NCBI GenBank assembly: GCA_034440575.1
Contig: JAOTOL010001565.1
Span: 620,001-684,000 of the forward strand
DNA: 64,000 bases
Source of the DNA: Imbricaverruca yamaguchii
Lineage: Eukaryota > Arthropoda > Thecostraca > Neoverrucidae
Reading direction: 5' to 3'
In this document: in pieces, positions 1 through 10,606 of the stretch
Position numbering within the stretch: position 1 is the stretch's first letter
Layout of the letters: each line of letters starts with the position of its first letter
Notes under the pieces: model-generated
What the model was told of the DNA's origin: nothing
Seen by the model: the letters and a program-made list of their open reading frames with translations, nothing else
Database searches by the model: none
Program-made: the position numbers and the translations under genes

Positions 1-238
1 GTCGTAAGTCTTCGGATCGACCTGACAGTGTTATGTCGGCACAAGGTCTTATTCATTTTGGTTGTGATATGAATTGGCATCTTTTAGGGGTACTCGCCCT
101 CGTCTCCCCTATTTTCCCTGCCACGATCTCGCCACAATCACAGGTTGTAAACGGCGGTTGATCAACGGGGATCCTTGAGGTATGTCTCACGAACGAAGGA
201 AGGAATGATGAGAGTAATTTCGGCATCGGCTAGTTTTC

Positions 239-345
239 CGTCTCCCAGCCGAAAAGTTGTGGGCTCGAGTTCCACCTACCACTACTCCTCTCCCGCGGTC
301 AGTGGACGTGAGAGGTTGGGGACGCCTCACGACCCACGCAGTCGC
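239..345 (+). repeat. tRNA-like SINE fragment, family T
   Basis: The segment contains a tRNA B-box-like stretch (GTGGGCTCGAGTTCCACC), then a body with CTACTCCTCTCCCGCGG and GTGAGAGG. The same order of blocks recurs at 18555-18640 with about 75-80% identity by eye. I infer a tRNA-derived SINE fragment lacking a recognisable A box. It lies in the intron just upstream of the RING exon. Confidence 0.45.
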
Positions 346-486
346 TGCGTTGTGAAGTCGATATCTACAACGACCACAGTCGCCAGTCCAAGTATTTACT
401 GTGTAACACGGTTGGTGTTGGCGCTAGTGAGTATGGTTGGTGTCCCTTGGCTGGTCGATAACGGAGGGCCGTCTACGTGTGCCCAG

Positions 487-624
487 GTCACTGGACACTC
501 CGTGCGGCCACACGTTCTGCGGCGCCTGCCTGGTGCCGTACCTCAACTCGCACCAGAACTGCCCTATCTGCCGAGCGGCGCTCACCACGCAGGCCTGCCG
601 CTCGTCGCCGCTGGTGCTGCAGAA
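487..624 (+). CDS. LNX: LNX-like E3 ubiquitin ligase, internal exon: C-terminal half of RING finger
   Basis: This internal exon encodes the second half of a C3HC4 RING finger, the domain that recruits the E2 enzyme in ubiquitin ligases. Visible are LDTPCGHTFC (Cys3, His4, Cys5), the next Cys in GAC, and NCPIC (Cys7, Cys8), followed by a basic linker ending LVLQK. LDTPCGHTFC is the signature I associate with LNX1/LNX2, which bind and ubiquitinate the Notch regulator Numb. The acceptor is CCCAG before 487 and the donor is GTGAGT at 625. The exon starts with the third base of a codon and ends after two bases (AA), completed by the G that opens the exon at 30017. Third positions are almost all G or C. 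The first Cys pair and the start codon must lie in an exon before the window. PDZRN3 is a less likely relative, because it lacks this motif wording. Confidence 0.85.
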
Positions 625-960
625 GTGAGTACCCGTCGGCCTCGATGCGCCGCGAAACACCGATAACTAGCTGACTCAATGCCTGCCAGCCGGCCGGGTG
701 CCGTCGGCCGCCCCCCCCGCCCACCTCAAATAACCCCGATTGCCATCGCATGCACCGGCTGTGTGCTGGACAGTTTGATATTATTTATTGAGACAGCCTT
801 AGCACCGGCAGCATTCGGCAAGTGTAACTCATGGTGAGTGCAATGGAATGGCAAAAGGCCTCCAGGGCTTAACGTACTTTTAGCAGCGTTCCCATTTCTT
901 GGCCTCACGTCAGTCTCCTGAAATTATTGCGTACTTATGGCAACACTGAAGTTCACCAGG

Positions 961-1293
961 AACGTGTCGAAGAGTATTGTTCCAAAATCGTCGGTGCTCC
1001 CCATTGGAAGTAGTTTCAACATACGAACACCACACTCAAATAATGCTGTGGTTTCATGAAGACGAACTGCCTGCTATCTCGGAGTTTTAATTACGGCCAA
1101 AATTACTGACCTGACGCAGTGTTGAATGTATGTTTTGGATTCCTGAAGTTGGAGAAGGAAATTTGTGGGCATTCCAAGTCGGTGAGGATATATTTTTTGT
1201 CCCTATTTCTAACATCTAGAGTTAAATCTGATTTCGCATTCAGAGTTGGGCGTGCTTATCAAACAATAATGAGCTTAGTCATTTTGAAGCAAC
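961..1293 (+). repeat. Dispersed repeat Q, copy without the hAT insertion
   Basis: This segment is about 80% similar by eye to the two flanks of the hAT-type element at 8397-9737. Shared blocks include GAACACCAC, TTTCATGAAGACGAAC, TTTTAATTA, GACCTGACGCA and AAACAATAATGAGC. Here the two flanks are contiguous, so the copy preserves the empty insertion site. The nature of Q itself is unknown. Confidence 0.6.
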
Positions 1294-1432
1294 TCATTTC
1301 ATCTTCTGGCATAAACGGAGCACATGATGTCCCAGTGAGAATGGTGTTCTGGATGTAGGGAGTAAGGTAATGGCTACTCCGTGATGCATGCATGTGACAA
1401 GGTATCAGCAGTTTTATTGCGAACGTATCCTT

Positions 1433-1606
1433 GTTTATTGGTTGGTTCACGATACACTTTATGCACATTCGCGGCTAGTGGCGCCGCCCACACTGTTTCG
1501 CCGGTGGACCGCGGTATTGGGAAATGTCCTGAGTGGTGCTAGAGTCGAACCCAGGACCTTTGGTACCCATAGCCTGACACCTTAACCACTCGGCCATCCC
1601 CGCCCC
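1433..1606 (-). mobile_element. SINE-1 (class II tRNA-derived), full length with target duplication
   Basis: Read on the minus strand it begins with a tRNA head: A box GGCCGAGTGGTTAAGG, then B box GGGTTCGACTC, the spacing of a long-variable-arm (Leu/Ser type) tRNA. A unique body follows (CATTTCCCAATACCGCGG, GGCGCCACTAGCCGCGAATG), with a tail of AACCAACCAATAAACAAG. The 14-bp direct repeat GCGAACGTATCCTT flanks it at 1419-1432 and 1607-1620. The head is not a functional tRNA gene because acceptor pairing is lost. Confidence 0.85.
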
Positions 1607-1723
1607 GCGAACGTATCCTTAGGATTACATGATGCATCCTGTTGCAGAAGTCTTTCATGAACATGTCATATACCTGATTCCGTATGTATGGGTTGTGGAA
1701 GCTGGTGACGTTTTGGCATTGAC

Positions 1724-1815
1724 ATTCAGCATGGAAGCATGTCCCTTCCATGCTGAATGGCAGTTGCGACGAAAAAAAGAACTGTGTAGTTCTTTTTTTT
1801 CGTCGCAACTGCCAT
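1724..1815. repeat. Double hairpin (two adjoining inverted repeats)
   Basis: Two perfect or near-perfect foldbacks abut. ATTCAGCATGGAAG at 1724-1737 pairs with 1745-1758 (7-nt loop). A 27-bp arm at 1757-1783 pairs with 1788-1815 around a 4-nt loop, with one extra T in the right arm. The long arm contains GTTGCGACG and an A/T run. No gene is associated. Confidence 0.8.
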
Positions 1816-2050
1816 CGTTTCATTCCAGTCTATATGTCAGCAGTGTGGTGTAGTTCTGGGTAAATGCCTAGTACAGCTTGATATATTTAAGAAATTCGCT
1901 GCAAGACCTCAGCTAAACTAGCTGCGATAACTCAACTAGCTTTCTCGACATTTACCAACCGTGGGACTTGATAGTCCCTGCGCCTGGCGACAAACAAAAC
2001 TTTTCTTCAGGCGCTAATACTAAATAACGTACCACTAAAGTCCAGGGTCC

Positions 2051-2370
2051 CAGCGTTAAAATAATGATTTCTCGTGATGAGAGATGCCGAAACGAGTGCA
2101 GCACGATGTCGAAATCGCTATGGAAATAATGTTACAAACAATTTGTTATGTCCTGCAAACTCAGTTTTGAGACAATTGCGTACTGTTCCCGCTTTGCGTG
2201 TTTTGAGAGGTTACTGAGTTGGTAGATTTACAACACCGATATCAACGATAAAGATGCAAACACGTATGCTATAAACTGGCAATGTATAACATAACAACAC
2301 ATCATAGGCAATCTTCACCTGGAAAGCGCGTTACGGGATGTTCGTTATCATGATCCCGGATCCGTTATGG
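2051..2370 (-). mobile_element. hAT-type CAGTG element, truncated copy
   Basis: The left terminus CAGCGTTAAAATAATGATTT matches the 3' terminus of the better copies at 17332-17817 and 59477-59944. The internal blocks GATGCCGAAACG, GATGTCGAAATCG and the CATCATAGGC...TTCACCTGGAA region also match. The right end is lost near 2370, and the neighbouring piggyBac-like element starts at 2505. Confidence 0.6.
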
Positions 2371-2508
2371 TGAGAATAAACATGAATTTTAAACGGGGTA
2401 CAGTCAAATTTTCCGCTTGCAATTTGTGAGAAAAAATGTCCGCTTGCTGCGATTCGGATCCCTTCATGCCAGTGATTCTCGCGAACCACCCACATTTTGG
2501 ATTTTAAC

Positions 2509-3184
2509 CCGCGCCGTCTTTCCGGCCAGATCCTCACCCCGTCTGGAGGGGGGGGGGGGGCAGATAGTGACTCCTCTAAAATCCAAACTAAGCGTCGCAC
2601 GAAAACAAAAGAGGTGTCATCAGAAAGCGCTCTGTGAGTAGGGTCCGGATCCACCCTTCATAAAAAATTACCCAAAAGTGATGTCACTAGGAGGGCTAGA
2701 TTTTCCCGTCTTACATTATGTTTTTGGCTCTGGGGCGTTCATTTTGGGAGATATTTGAAAAAAAGAAATTATTTGGAATCAGAAAAGGACAGTGAAATCG
2801 ACCAGGGCCATAGCATTTTTTTGGCCCCCAAAAACATTTTCTTTTAAATTTCAAATTTTGAGTTAAAGTTTTCTTTAATTTTCCTTTTCTAATGGATAGA
2901 GCAGACCGAGAAACGTTGTTGGAAGTCAACTTGCTCCAAGCAGAAATGTTTAGCCAGAATCTTCAATTTGAACTGCAATAGGCAAATATGAAAAATTTAT
3001 ATGTAGTCAAAAATGGGAAAAAAATAAAAATTTCTCTCGTACGTTTTGTTGCATCCCTAAAGATGATCAAACGCCAAAAGTTTCATAAAAATATCTATCA
3101 GTTAAAGCGTGACGACTGCTTGAACTTTTTTGGAGATGCCCTCACGTGGCCTAGACTAACTCGTTGACCCTAGATGACTTGACT
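2509..3184 (-). mobile_element. piggyBac-like non-autonomous element A, truncated copy A3
   Basis: In reverse complement this matches the copies at 26252-27085 and 8645-9494. It has TTAA at 2505-2508 followed by CCCGCGCCGTCTTTCC, the subterminal G-run, TTTGGATTTTAGAGG, the CATAATGTAAG block and the GAGTTAGTCTAGG region. The distal terminus (about 150 bp including its inverted repeat) is missing. Confidence 0.75.
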
Positions 3185-3330
3185 TCGATTATAAAAAAAT
3201 CCCATACCCATTAATAGGCAGGCAGGAGTGCCCTTACATTTTTACCTTGTAATATTGGAAGTATTTATTTTGACATGAAGGCCATCACATGGTTTCCTGG
3301 AAAAAAATTTGATATCCAGTCTTCTCAGCG

Positions 3331-3947
3331 TTAATAGATAATCTGTTGGTATGAAACCATGCAATTATTTTCGGTAGTCCCCTGCCCTGCCATGACACAT
3401 GTACATTTAGTGTTTTCCAATGAATCAAGTATTTTTTCCAAGTAGCCCATAAATAAAGTGTGGCTCAGGTTTGGAGGTCTATATATTTCCTTCACTAGGA
3501 ATCTCTTTGCTGGTACACCCAACTTCATTTTGATTTGCAGAAACTTTTCTCAAAATGATCACTCTCCAGCTCTTTTCTTTCCCTAGCCTCATCTATTACT
3601 TTCATATATTGTTGTACCTCCACCTTCACCTTTTCTACTAGATGCAGAGAGATTATATTTTTTAGACTAAAGTATTGCTCTAAATCTTTCTTCAACCATG
3701 TCTCTGACACACAAATAACTGACCAATCAACTTCAAAATTTGCTAGAACATTAATAGCATCATTCAATTTATTCTTGAGGGACCTTGCATTGATATGAAG
3801 TACTGAGAACCCAACATTCAAGTTAAGTGGTTGAGGCAATGAATAATATTTACACTGTGACAGTATATGTTGATGAGGAGGGTGCTCATTACCCAAATCA
3901 TTCCCTAGTAACTCCAATGTAGCTCCTTCAAGTTTAAGCCCACTCAT
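3331..3947 (-). pseudogene. LINE endonuclease domain relic (frameshifted)
   Basis: Reading from 3947 downwards, the translation contains FSVLHINARSLKNKL, then VDWSVICVSETWL. This is the first block of the APE-type endonuclease that opens ORF2 of many non-LTR retrotransposons (SETWL is the usual wording). After a frameshift near 3650 the glycine-rich block SRKGEGGG appears in another frame. At 3331-3528 EIYRPPN and TCVMAG correspond to the usual YRPPN and LLGDFN blocks. Stops and frameshifts break the frame, and the reverse transcriptase that should follow is absent. I infer a decayed CR1- or Jockey-like LINE. It may belong with the ORF1 relic at 6392-7368 on the same strand. Confidence 0.7.
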
Positions 3948-5118
3948 TACTCAGGGAAAGAGCCAACTGGAAATGGTGATTAGTTCTGGAAATGGAAAAC
4001 TTGGAATAATAATTGTGCATGAACAATGAACTGGAACACAAAAATGGTCAATGAATGATCGGAAAGTAAAATGGAAAAAGAAAATTTGAGGTAAAGCCCA
4101 CACCATTAAGAAGCATAGTTATACCAACAAACCTAGATAGTTTTATGCCTAGATAAGATGACAGAGGAGCAAGGATTATATCGCAATCGAAAGGAACACT
4201 TGCCAGGACCATGTGTGGGAAGTTGTCAACTATCCTTGCAGCAGTAAACTTCAGGAACACCAGTTGTCCACGACACCCCTCCCTCCCTAGGCAACAATTT
4301 ACAATTTAAGGACAATAACATCACCAGGCAGCATGCTCTGCCATATGTCAAGATGATGGTAGATTAACACATGTTCAATGTTCAAAACAAAACAAAAAAT
4401 ATCAGATTGAACTGATTATAAGCAATTCAGCAAACTAGTTGCCTTCTGTTGTATTAACTTGCCAAGAACATCAACTCATGATGATCACATTTTCAGAAAG
4501 AATAATCATTAACTACTTGGATTGCATGTTAACCAAAGATCATTGCAGTATTGTTCGTTCAAGCTATGATTTTACAATAAACATTTGCCTTGAGTTAATT
4601 TTATATGAAACTTTTGTCATGTTAAGGTTCCCATTACTAAAGTCTTCCTGTTGATCAAAGGACCAGGGATCAGCATTGCCAAGGTTTTTTTATGGCCAAT
4701 CATCTTTCATAACATATTGTACAGATGGATAGTTGTGGTATATGCATGCTATTGCAGTCTCATACAATCCCAGCCTCAAGTTATTGCAAGCTTGACATGA
4801 TATGATCAAATTCATCAAGTTGATGATTGCTTTGAAATTAAAAAGTGCACAAGTGTATAAGCCCCCAGTGTCCAGGTTAAGATATTAAAACTGGTGCTTT
4901 TCAGCAACCCACATGCATGCATACACACATTCACTCGACTTGTACCGAAGTTGGTCCAATAGCACAATGGCAGACCAATCCGGTACCAGCCTGGGGGCTT
5001 GATGTAAGTGAAATGTCACATTGATCACCCAAAAGTATCAAGTCAAGCAAACATTACAAACTTGTACCAGTGAGGATGTAAAACATCACTGTTGGCATTT
5101 GGGTAGCAGTGCATGGCT

Positions 5119-5217
5119 GTTTGTTTGTTTATTGGTTGGTTCACGACACACTTTATGCACATTCACGGCTAATGGCGCCGCCCACACTGTTTCGCCGGTG
5201 GGCCGCGGGATTGGGAA
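5119..5217 (-). mobile_element. SINE-1, 5'-truncated copy with target duplication
   Basis: Only the 3' body of SINE-1 is present (GGCGCCATTAGCCGTGAATG, then CATAAAGTGTGTCGTGAACC and the AAACAAACAAAC tail); the tRNA head is missing. Direct repeats CAGTGCATGGCT (5107-5118) and CAGTGTATGGCT (5218-5229) bracket it, so it integrated already truncated, as expected from LINE-driven retroposition. Confidence 0.8.
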
Positions 5218-6102
5218 CAGTGTATGGCTACATTCACACCAATTGAAGGTGCAGCATTATCGGCATGCTCCTCTGCCTTTTCAAAATGTCATGAAAGCAT
5301 ACTGACCAATACTCCAACCCTGAACAACCCACTCTACCCGACCCTGACACCAGGAAAGCTTAGTGTCAGTGCATTACATCTGATTAAATATATCTTTATA
5401 TGTAACATATGCGCAAAACTGTATCATCCTTGAACGGACATTTTGAATCAAGAGATAATATATTCATTTATTGAATATTAGTTTTGATTTATGGTTAGTT
5501 TCATCTTGCATTAATAATTAGTATTGATTTTGTGTAAAAGAACAGTAAGGCATGTCATCTTATATTGTGCAAGTTCCTGGCATTCTATTTATTGTAGATT
5601 TACCACCATACTGAATTCAAAAGCTGATACATAGCTGCCCCAGGGAGGGAGGGGAAGCTGCTGACATCTGATGCCAATTGGTGCTAGTCAGCTGTATTAT
5701 TGCATTGCTATAAGTGATAATTAGAAGCAACAGTTGATTGTACTAATGCAAATGTTATTTTTAAGTGCAACTGCTGCTTAGTTATCTCTTCAAATCATGT
5801 AGTAGATACTCAGATATAATTATTTTTGTTTCTGTAGCTAGCTGTTCACCTAGGAAGGCCTGCAATGAGCAGTTAGGTTGGTATCTGGGTAGTTAGGTAA
5901 CCTGCACTACCCAGGGAGCAGGACTTGGATCTGATGCTTGGTAAGTTGGTATTCAGCCAGATACTAGATAAATAAGTAAATATATACTAGATCTTTGATA
6001 CAATGTTTACACAGTGCATATTTCGGTAAAAGATATATGCACATGCCCACATAGGTAAGTGCACATACCAGGCACACCCACCCAGGCATACACATATGCA
6101 TA

Positions 6103-6126
6103 TATATATATATGAATCCATATACT

Positions 6127-6164
<38 letters not shown>

Positions 6165-6242
6165 TGGATCTGCACTCCACCGGACATACACACATATACA
6201 TATATATATATATACACACATATACACATAGGTACATATATA
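6103..6242. repeat. (TA)n microsatellite with CA/TA interruptions
   Basis: Alternating AT runs occur at 6103-6113, 6129-6162 and 6197-6215, with ACACAT interruptions. Open frames rich in Tyr and Ile here are repeat artefacts. Confidence 0.95.
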
Positions 6243-6391
6243 ATAGAATACAGATTCAGGAATCAAATCCCTAATCCAATGTCCACGTCCAACCTGGTTA
6301 CCTAAGATGTCAACCACTATAAAGTTTGTCCAAATTTCAGTTTCTGCCCAATAATAATGTTCAACATTGTTGTCCTAACTGCTACCTATTC

Positions 6392-7368
6392 TTATTTTTT
6401 GTTCTTGGATTTTCCTCTCTGGCTAGGAATTCTCCTGGAGGATTGATTTTCAGTTGAGGCAGGTGAGTCTGAGTCATCACTGATGTCGGTGGGATGACAA
6501 GAGAGAGCAGGGCTCTTATTTTTATTGGAAACTTCCTTAGACTTTTTGCTTGTTTTTTTTGTTGTTGTTTCTAGATGTTTCATGCATCTGTCTTTCACAG
6601 ACTTCCTGATCAGTAACCACTACCTCTCCTGTGGCTGTCACAACATTTCGTTCCTCCCTTGTTTCTTTGGTGTCAGTTGACTCAATTACAACATTTCTAA
6701 CATTCACCTGATTTGCCTGGGTCTCATGATTCACCTTAGGTGTCACCTCTGTTGATGTGGATGCTGTTGTTAATTTCTCTGTCTCAGCAGAGGACTGATT
6801 TTTTCCTTTTGTGATTGCCTCCTTATAAGTATTTGGCTGTAGCTGAAGTCTAGACAGAATGTCTTCCTCAGATATGGCCTCCCCATTGAAGATGCTGGGC
6901 ATGTCTTTGTTTTTTTTTACAGAGACATTTCCACCTTGGGTGAAGTAGGTGGCTAACTTGCCCTCACGTCTCAGTTTTGCACACTTTTGCCGTCTTGTCT
7001 TGGGTGAGAGATTCATGAATAAACAAGCTCCTTTTTTAGAGATCTTTTGGTACCCTATTCCTGTAAATTTCCTCCCTTACTTCTTTGTTGTTAAATGTAA
7101 CGATAATGCTATCTTTTTTTCCTAGCCGGTGAACAGTGTTTATGCACCAAGATGGAAACTGGATGCCTGTATGAAAGAAAATAAGGTGCATGACTTCCTC
7201 TCGCAAATTTTTTCCAGGTCTGATGAACAATTTCCCCCTGAGGATGAGGCAATCCTGCCGGGTGTGGTTTTCAGCAGCTTCAGTTTGTTTCTTTGCTAAC
7301 TTGACTATGCCTATTTTGAAACAGCATGCCAAATGGATGGTGTCAAACGATGCCTCTTCCCACTTCAT
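6392..7368 (-). pseudogene. LINE ORF1-like relic
   Basis: Three minus-strand frames read in order from 7368 to 6392. The first contains CLILRGK, KNLREEVMHLI and TVHRLGKKDSIIVTF, ending with VREEIYRNR. This layout (hydrophobic strand, GEN-like turn, HRLGKK, IIVTF, R-rich helix) is seen in ORF1 proteins of many non-LTR retrotransposons that bind RNA. The second frame continues SPKTRRQKCAKLRREGK and a Ser/Thr-rich tail, and the third is Lys/Ser-rich. A frame break near 7025 and another near 6560 make it inactive as read. It lies 2.4 kb upstream, in its own sense, of the endonuclease relic, with a SINE and a (TA)n tract between. Whether the two were one element is inference. Confidence 0.6.
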
Positions 7369-7399
7369 CCTAATGCGGTCCTCGAGCTATTGCAAGAAC

Positions 7400-8140
7400 G
7401 CGTTTTTTTCGCCCTGTTTCCGTAAGCCTGATGATTTATGCTTTCCCACACACACACAGCGACCAAGTGGGTTCAGGTCCAGGGAGTTGGGTGGCCACTG
7501 GCATTTCTATGTGAATCCCGGCACGTTCCGTTCGATATATCTTCGAGTGGTCGACGGCGGTGGGACGGGGCGCCATCCTGAATAAAGATGCAGTCATTCA
7601 TGATCTAGACGCAGCTGTTGGCACGCAGGCAGGAGCTGCTCGTAAAGCCAGCGGGTGTGTAAGCTTCCGAGTCGACTTGGACGTTTGTGTCTAGGAAGAG
7701 GCCGGTCTTCCCGTTCGACGATTTCCCTGCGTTCACCATTACCTTCCTTAAGAACCGTCGACAGGCTCCGGAAAACTGATTTTCTGAACGACTTCTGCGC
7801 TCATCCTGTAGTAGATATTTGTTGGACGTTTCGGGCGATTGGAACGCACTGATACAGCATCGACGGTCTGATAATCCTTTGAAAGACCACCATCCGCTTG
7901 CACTTCAGAGTTCGCTGAATCGACAAACGGAAAATCCTTGTCTTGTGAGCAATCAGGCGTTAGCTGACACGGGGCTTGTCTTGGAAATAGACGAGGTGCT
8001 CCACCTTGTTGTTTTCCTGTGGTGCGGGAAGTTCTTAGGCGCCAAGCGCTGTGTTGCTGATCTTGCAGTTTGAGTGTATAATCCTTCAGTTGCAAAAAAT
8101 CATTGTTTGTATGTCTGACCGGGTTAATAATGGAATCCAT
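7400..8140 (-). pseudogene. Tc1/mariner-family transposase relic
   Basis: On the minus strand the remains of a DDE transposase can be read in order across several frames. They are DKDFPFVD (counterpart of DEKxF), MVNAGKSSNGKTG (counterpart of VMVSAGVSWNGKT), IFIQDGAPSH (the second catalytic Asp block, usually FQQDGAPxH), and WPPNSLDLNPLG (usually WPPNSPDLNPLDY). There is a frame slip after QDGAPSH and a stop before KCQWPP. Terminal repeats were not found, so I cannot delimit the element. It is too decayed to be active. Confidence 0.7.
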
Positions 8141-8396
8141 ACATTTTGGTTACACGGAAGAGTATAGAGTACTTCTTTTACATATTTTTTTTTGCAGGAA
8201 AGCGGCCGAATGAGTACATATAGAGACACGAAAATAGCATTACCTCCATAAGCATCTGTTTTGCATACTCGTACAGATTTCAGGCAAAGGTCATGAAATG
8301 TCACTGACCAGGGACCGGTCGGAGAGTATTTATTGTTCCAAGGTCGTTAGTGCCCGCTATTTCAAGTAGTCGCAGCTTATGAACACCACGCTCAGA

Positions 8397-9737
8397 CAGT
8401 GATAAATTATTCCCCAAATAGGGTGGAATATACGCCTTACTGAACACTGAATCAAAATCTTTGCCAAAGGAGCATCGACATCGTGCTTCTTGGGGTGTAT
8501 TTGTGAAGCCTTCATTCCTTGTTTCTACCTATCTCATTTGCAATTAGCATGCTTATCATCACCATAATGGTTTCGGGATCGTGATAACGAACATCCCGTA
8601 GTGCAATTCCAGATGAAGGGATTACTTATGATGTGCTATGCTGACCCGTCCCGTCTCGGGGGGGGCTCTTCATCCGCCCCCCCCCCCAGGTTTTTCGCGG
8701 ATAGCGGACGAACGGCGCGCCGCAGCGCGCCCAAATTTGGCGTACCTTTTCTCACATCAATTTGACATGCTGATTCAAAATTCTTAGGTCAGGTCATGTA
8801 GGGTCAACGAGTTAGTCAAGGTCAAGTGAGGTCACCTCCACAAAAGGTCAATCATTCGTCACGCTTTAACGGATACGGATATTTTAATGAAACTTTCAGC
8901 GTTTGCTTATCTTTACGGATGCAACAGTACGTACGGGTTGAATGTTTCCTTTTTTCGCTTTTGACTACATATAAATGTTGCGTATTTGGCGTATTGCAGT
9001 TCAAGTACAGGATTCTGGCTAAAGTAAGCATTTTCTATTAGGGCAAGTGGACTTCTGATAACGTTTCTCGGTCTGCTCTACCCATTGGAAAAGGAAAATT
9101 AAAGAAAACTTGAAAACTCAATTTTAAAATTTCAAAAACATAAAATTTGTATTTTGAGGGGCCAAAAAATCATAGCCCTGGTCGATTTCGCTGCCCTTTT
9201 CTCTTTCCAAATCAATTTTTTCTTCTTCATATATCCACAAAATGAATTCCCAGAGTAAAAAAACATAATGTAAGTCGTGAAAAGTCGTGGAAATCTAGCC
9301 CCCTGGTGACGTCACTTTCGGGGAAACTTTTTTTTGGGGGGGTGGACCGGACCCTACTCGTCTAGCGCTTTCCGATGACACCTCTCGTTTTCGTGCGATG
9401 CTTAGTTTTGATTTTAGAGGGGGGTCTTCAACCGGCCCGCCCCCTCCCCCCCCCGAGACGGGGTGTGAGGATTTCACCGGAAAGGCGGCGCGGGTTAAGG
9501 AATGCCAGTTTATGGCATAGGTGTTTGTATCGTTATGGTTCACATCAGTGTCCCCAAATTTCGTACCCCTCAAAACACGTACAGCGGAAACAATGCTATG
9601 TACTCAAGTGTCTCAAAACTGTGTTTGCAGGACTTAACACATTTTTTTTCATGGCATCATTTCCATGGTGATTTGGACATCCTGCTGCATTTGTTTCGAT
9701 ATCTGAAACTTAATGAGAAATAATTATTTTAACACTG
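8397..9737 (+). mobile_element. hAT-type CAGTG element, interrupted by piggyBac-like A1
   Basis: The left end is CAGTGATAAATTATTCC and the right end is ATTATTTTAACACTG, inverted versions of each other. Flanking 8-mers are CGCTCAGA (8389-8396) and CGCACGGA (9738-9745), six of eight identical, as expected for an old hAT target duplication. Subtracting the TTAA-flanked insertion (854 bp with one TTAA) leaves 487 bp, nearly the same as the 486 bp of the intact copy at 17332. It is itself inserted in repeat Q. Confidence 0.8.
8645..9494 (+). mobile_element. piggyBac-like non-autonomous element A, copy A1
   Basis: It begins CCCGTCCCGTCTCGGGGGG after CTGA (a decayed TTAA) and ends CGAGACGGGG...GGCGCGGG before TTAA at 9495-9498. 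The inverted subterminal GTCTCGGGGG/CCCCCGAGAC pair and the CCC terminus next to TTAA suit piggyBac-type elements. The interior has AGGTCAGGTCA and AAGGTCAAGTGAGGTCA. No transposase is encoded. Confidence 0.75.
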
Positions 9738-10606
9738 CGCACGGATCAGATGTTCTTTCATGAAGACGAACAGCCTGTTGTCTCGAAGTTTTAATTAATG
9801 TCAAGAGTACTGACCTGACGCAAGGTTGGATTTATGTCTTGGAATCCTGGATTTGGAGAGGGAAAGTTGTGGGCATTCAGATCGGAGGACAGTTTTTGTC
9901 CCTGTTTCTGACATCGAGAGTTAAGTCTGACTTCGCAGTCAGAGTTGGACATATCAAACAATAATGAGCGTAGTCATTTTGAAACAACTATTTTTTATGG
10001 CAATTCTACCAGCAACAGCTGATGGAAAAAAAAACGGAACAGATGATTCCCCAGATAGATGACATCCCTGGGTCCCTTGATGACAAATATCTGTGACAAA
10101 ACCATTTTCCAACCCTAACCTGTCTCAAGTCAATTTAGTCGTTTGTCCGTATTGAGTACGAAATATTGAAGTTGGTGGTAATTTTTTAACTCCTATAGTA
10201 ATAGGGAGCATGCCATAGCATGCTGGTTACACAAATGTTTCAAATATTGATGACATAAGGTCAGGTCAAGTATCATGTGCATTCTACAAAATACATTTTT
10301 TGTTGGCTGAATACATGAATTTAACGAAGAATACTGCTGTTCTTCGTGAAATCATATCCGAATTCGGTTTCATAGCCACCTCAGTAGTGCGACAATGGAT
10401 AATCAATCAATGATCTTAGACGACCTGATCTCGTATGCTCTGCCATGATTTAACCTCTATATTTAATTACTTTTCTGGCCGTGTACATCGAGCCGAAGGC
10501 CAAAGTAATCGATTTATCAGTCATGATTGATAGTAAAATAAGATTAATCGTTTTGGCCCACATTGGCAAGGAACACTGTACTTTCGATAACAAATTCATA
10601 TATTAA

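Noticed and set aside
4048..4260. Minus-strand 70-codon frame with VPFDCDIILAPLSSYLGIKL
   Set aside because: The wording loosely recalls a retroelement protease-to-reverse-transcriptase region, but no catalytic motif is visible, so I do not annotate it.
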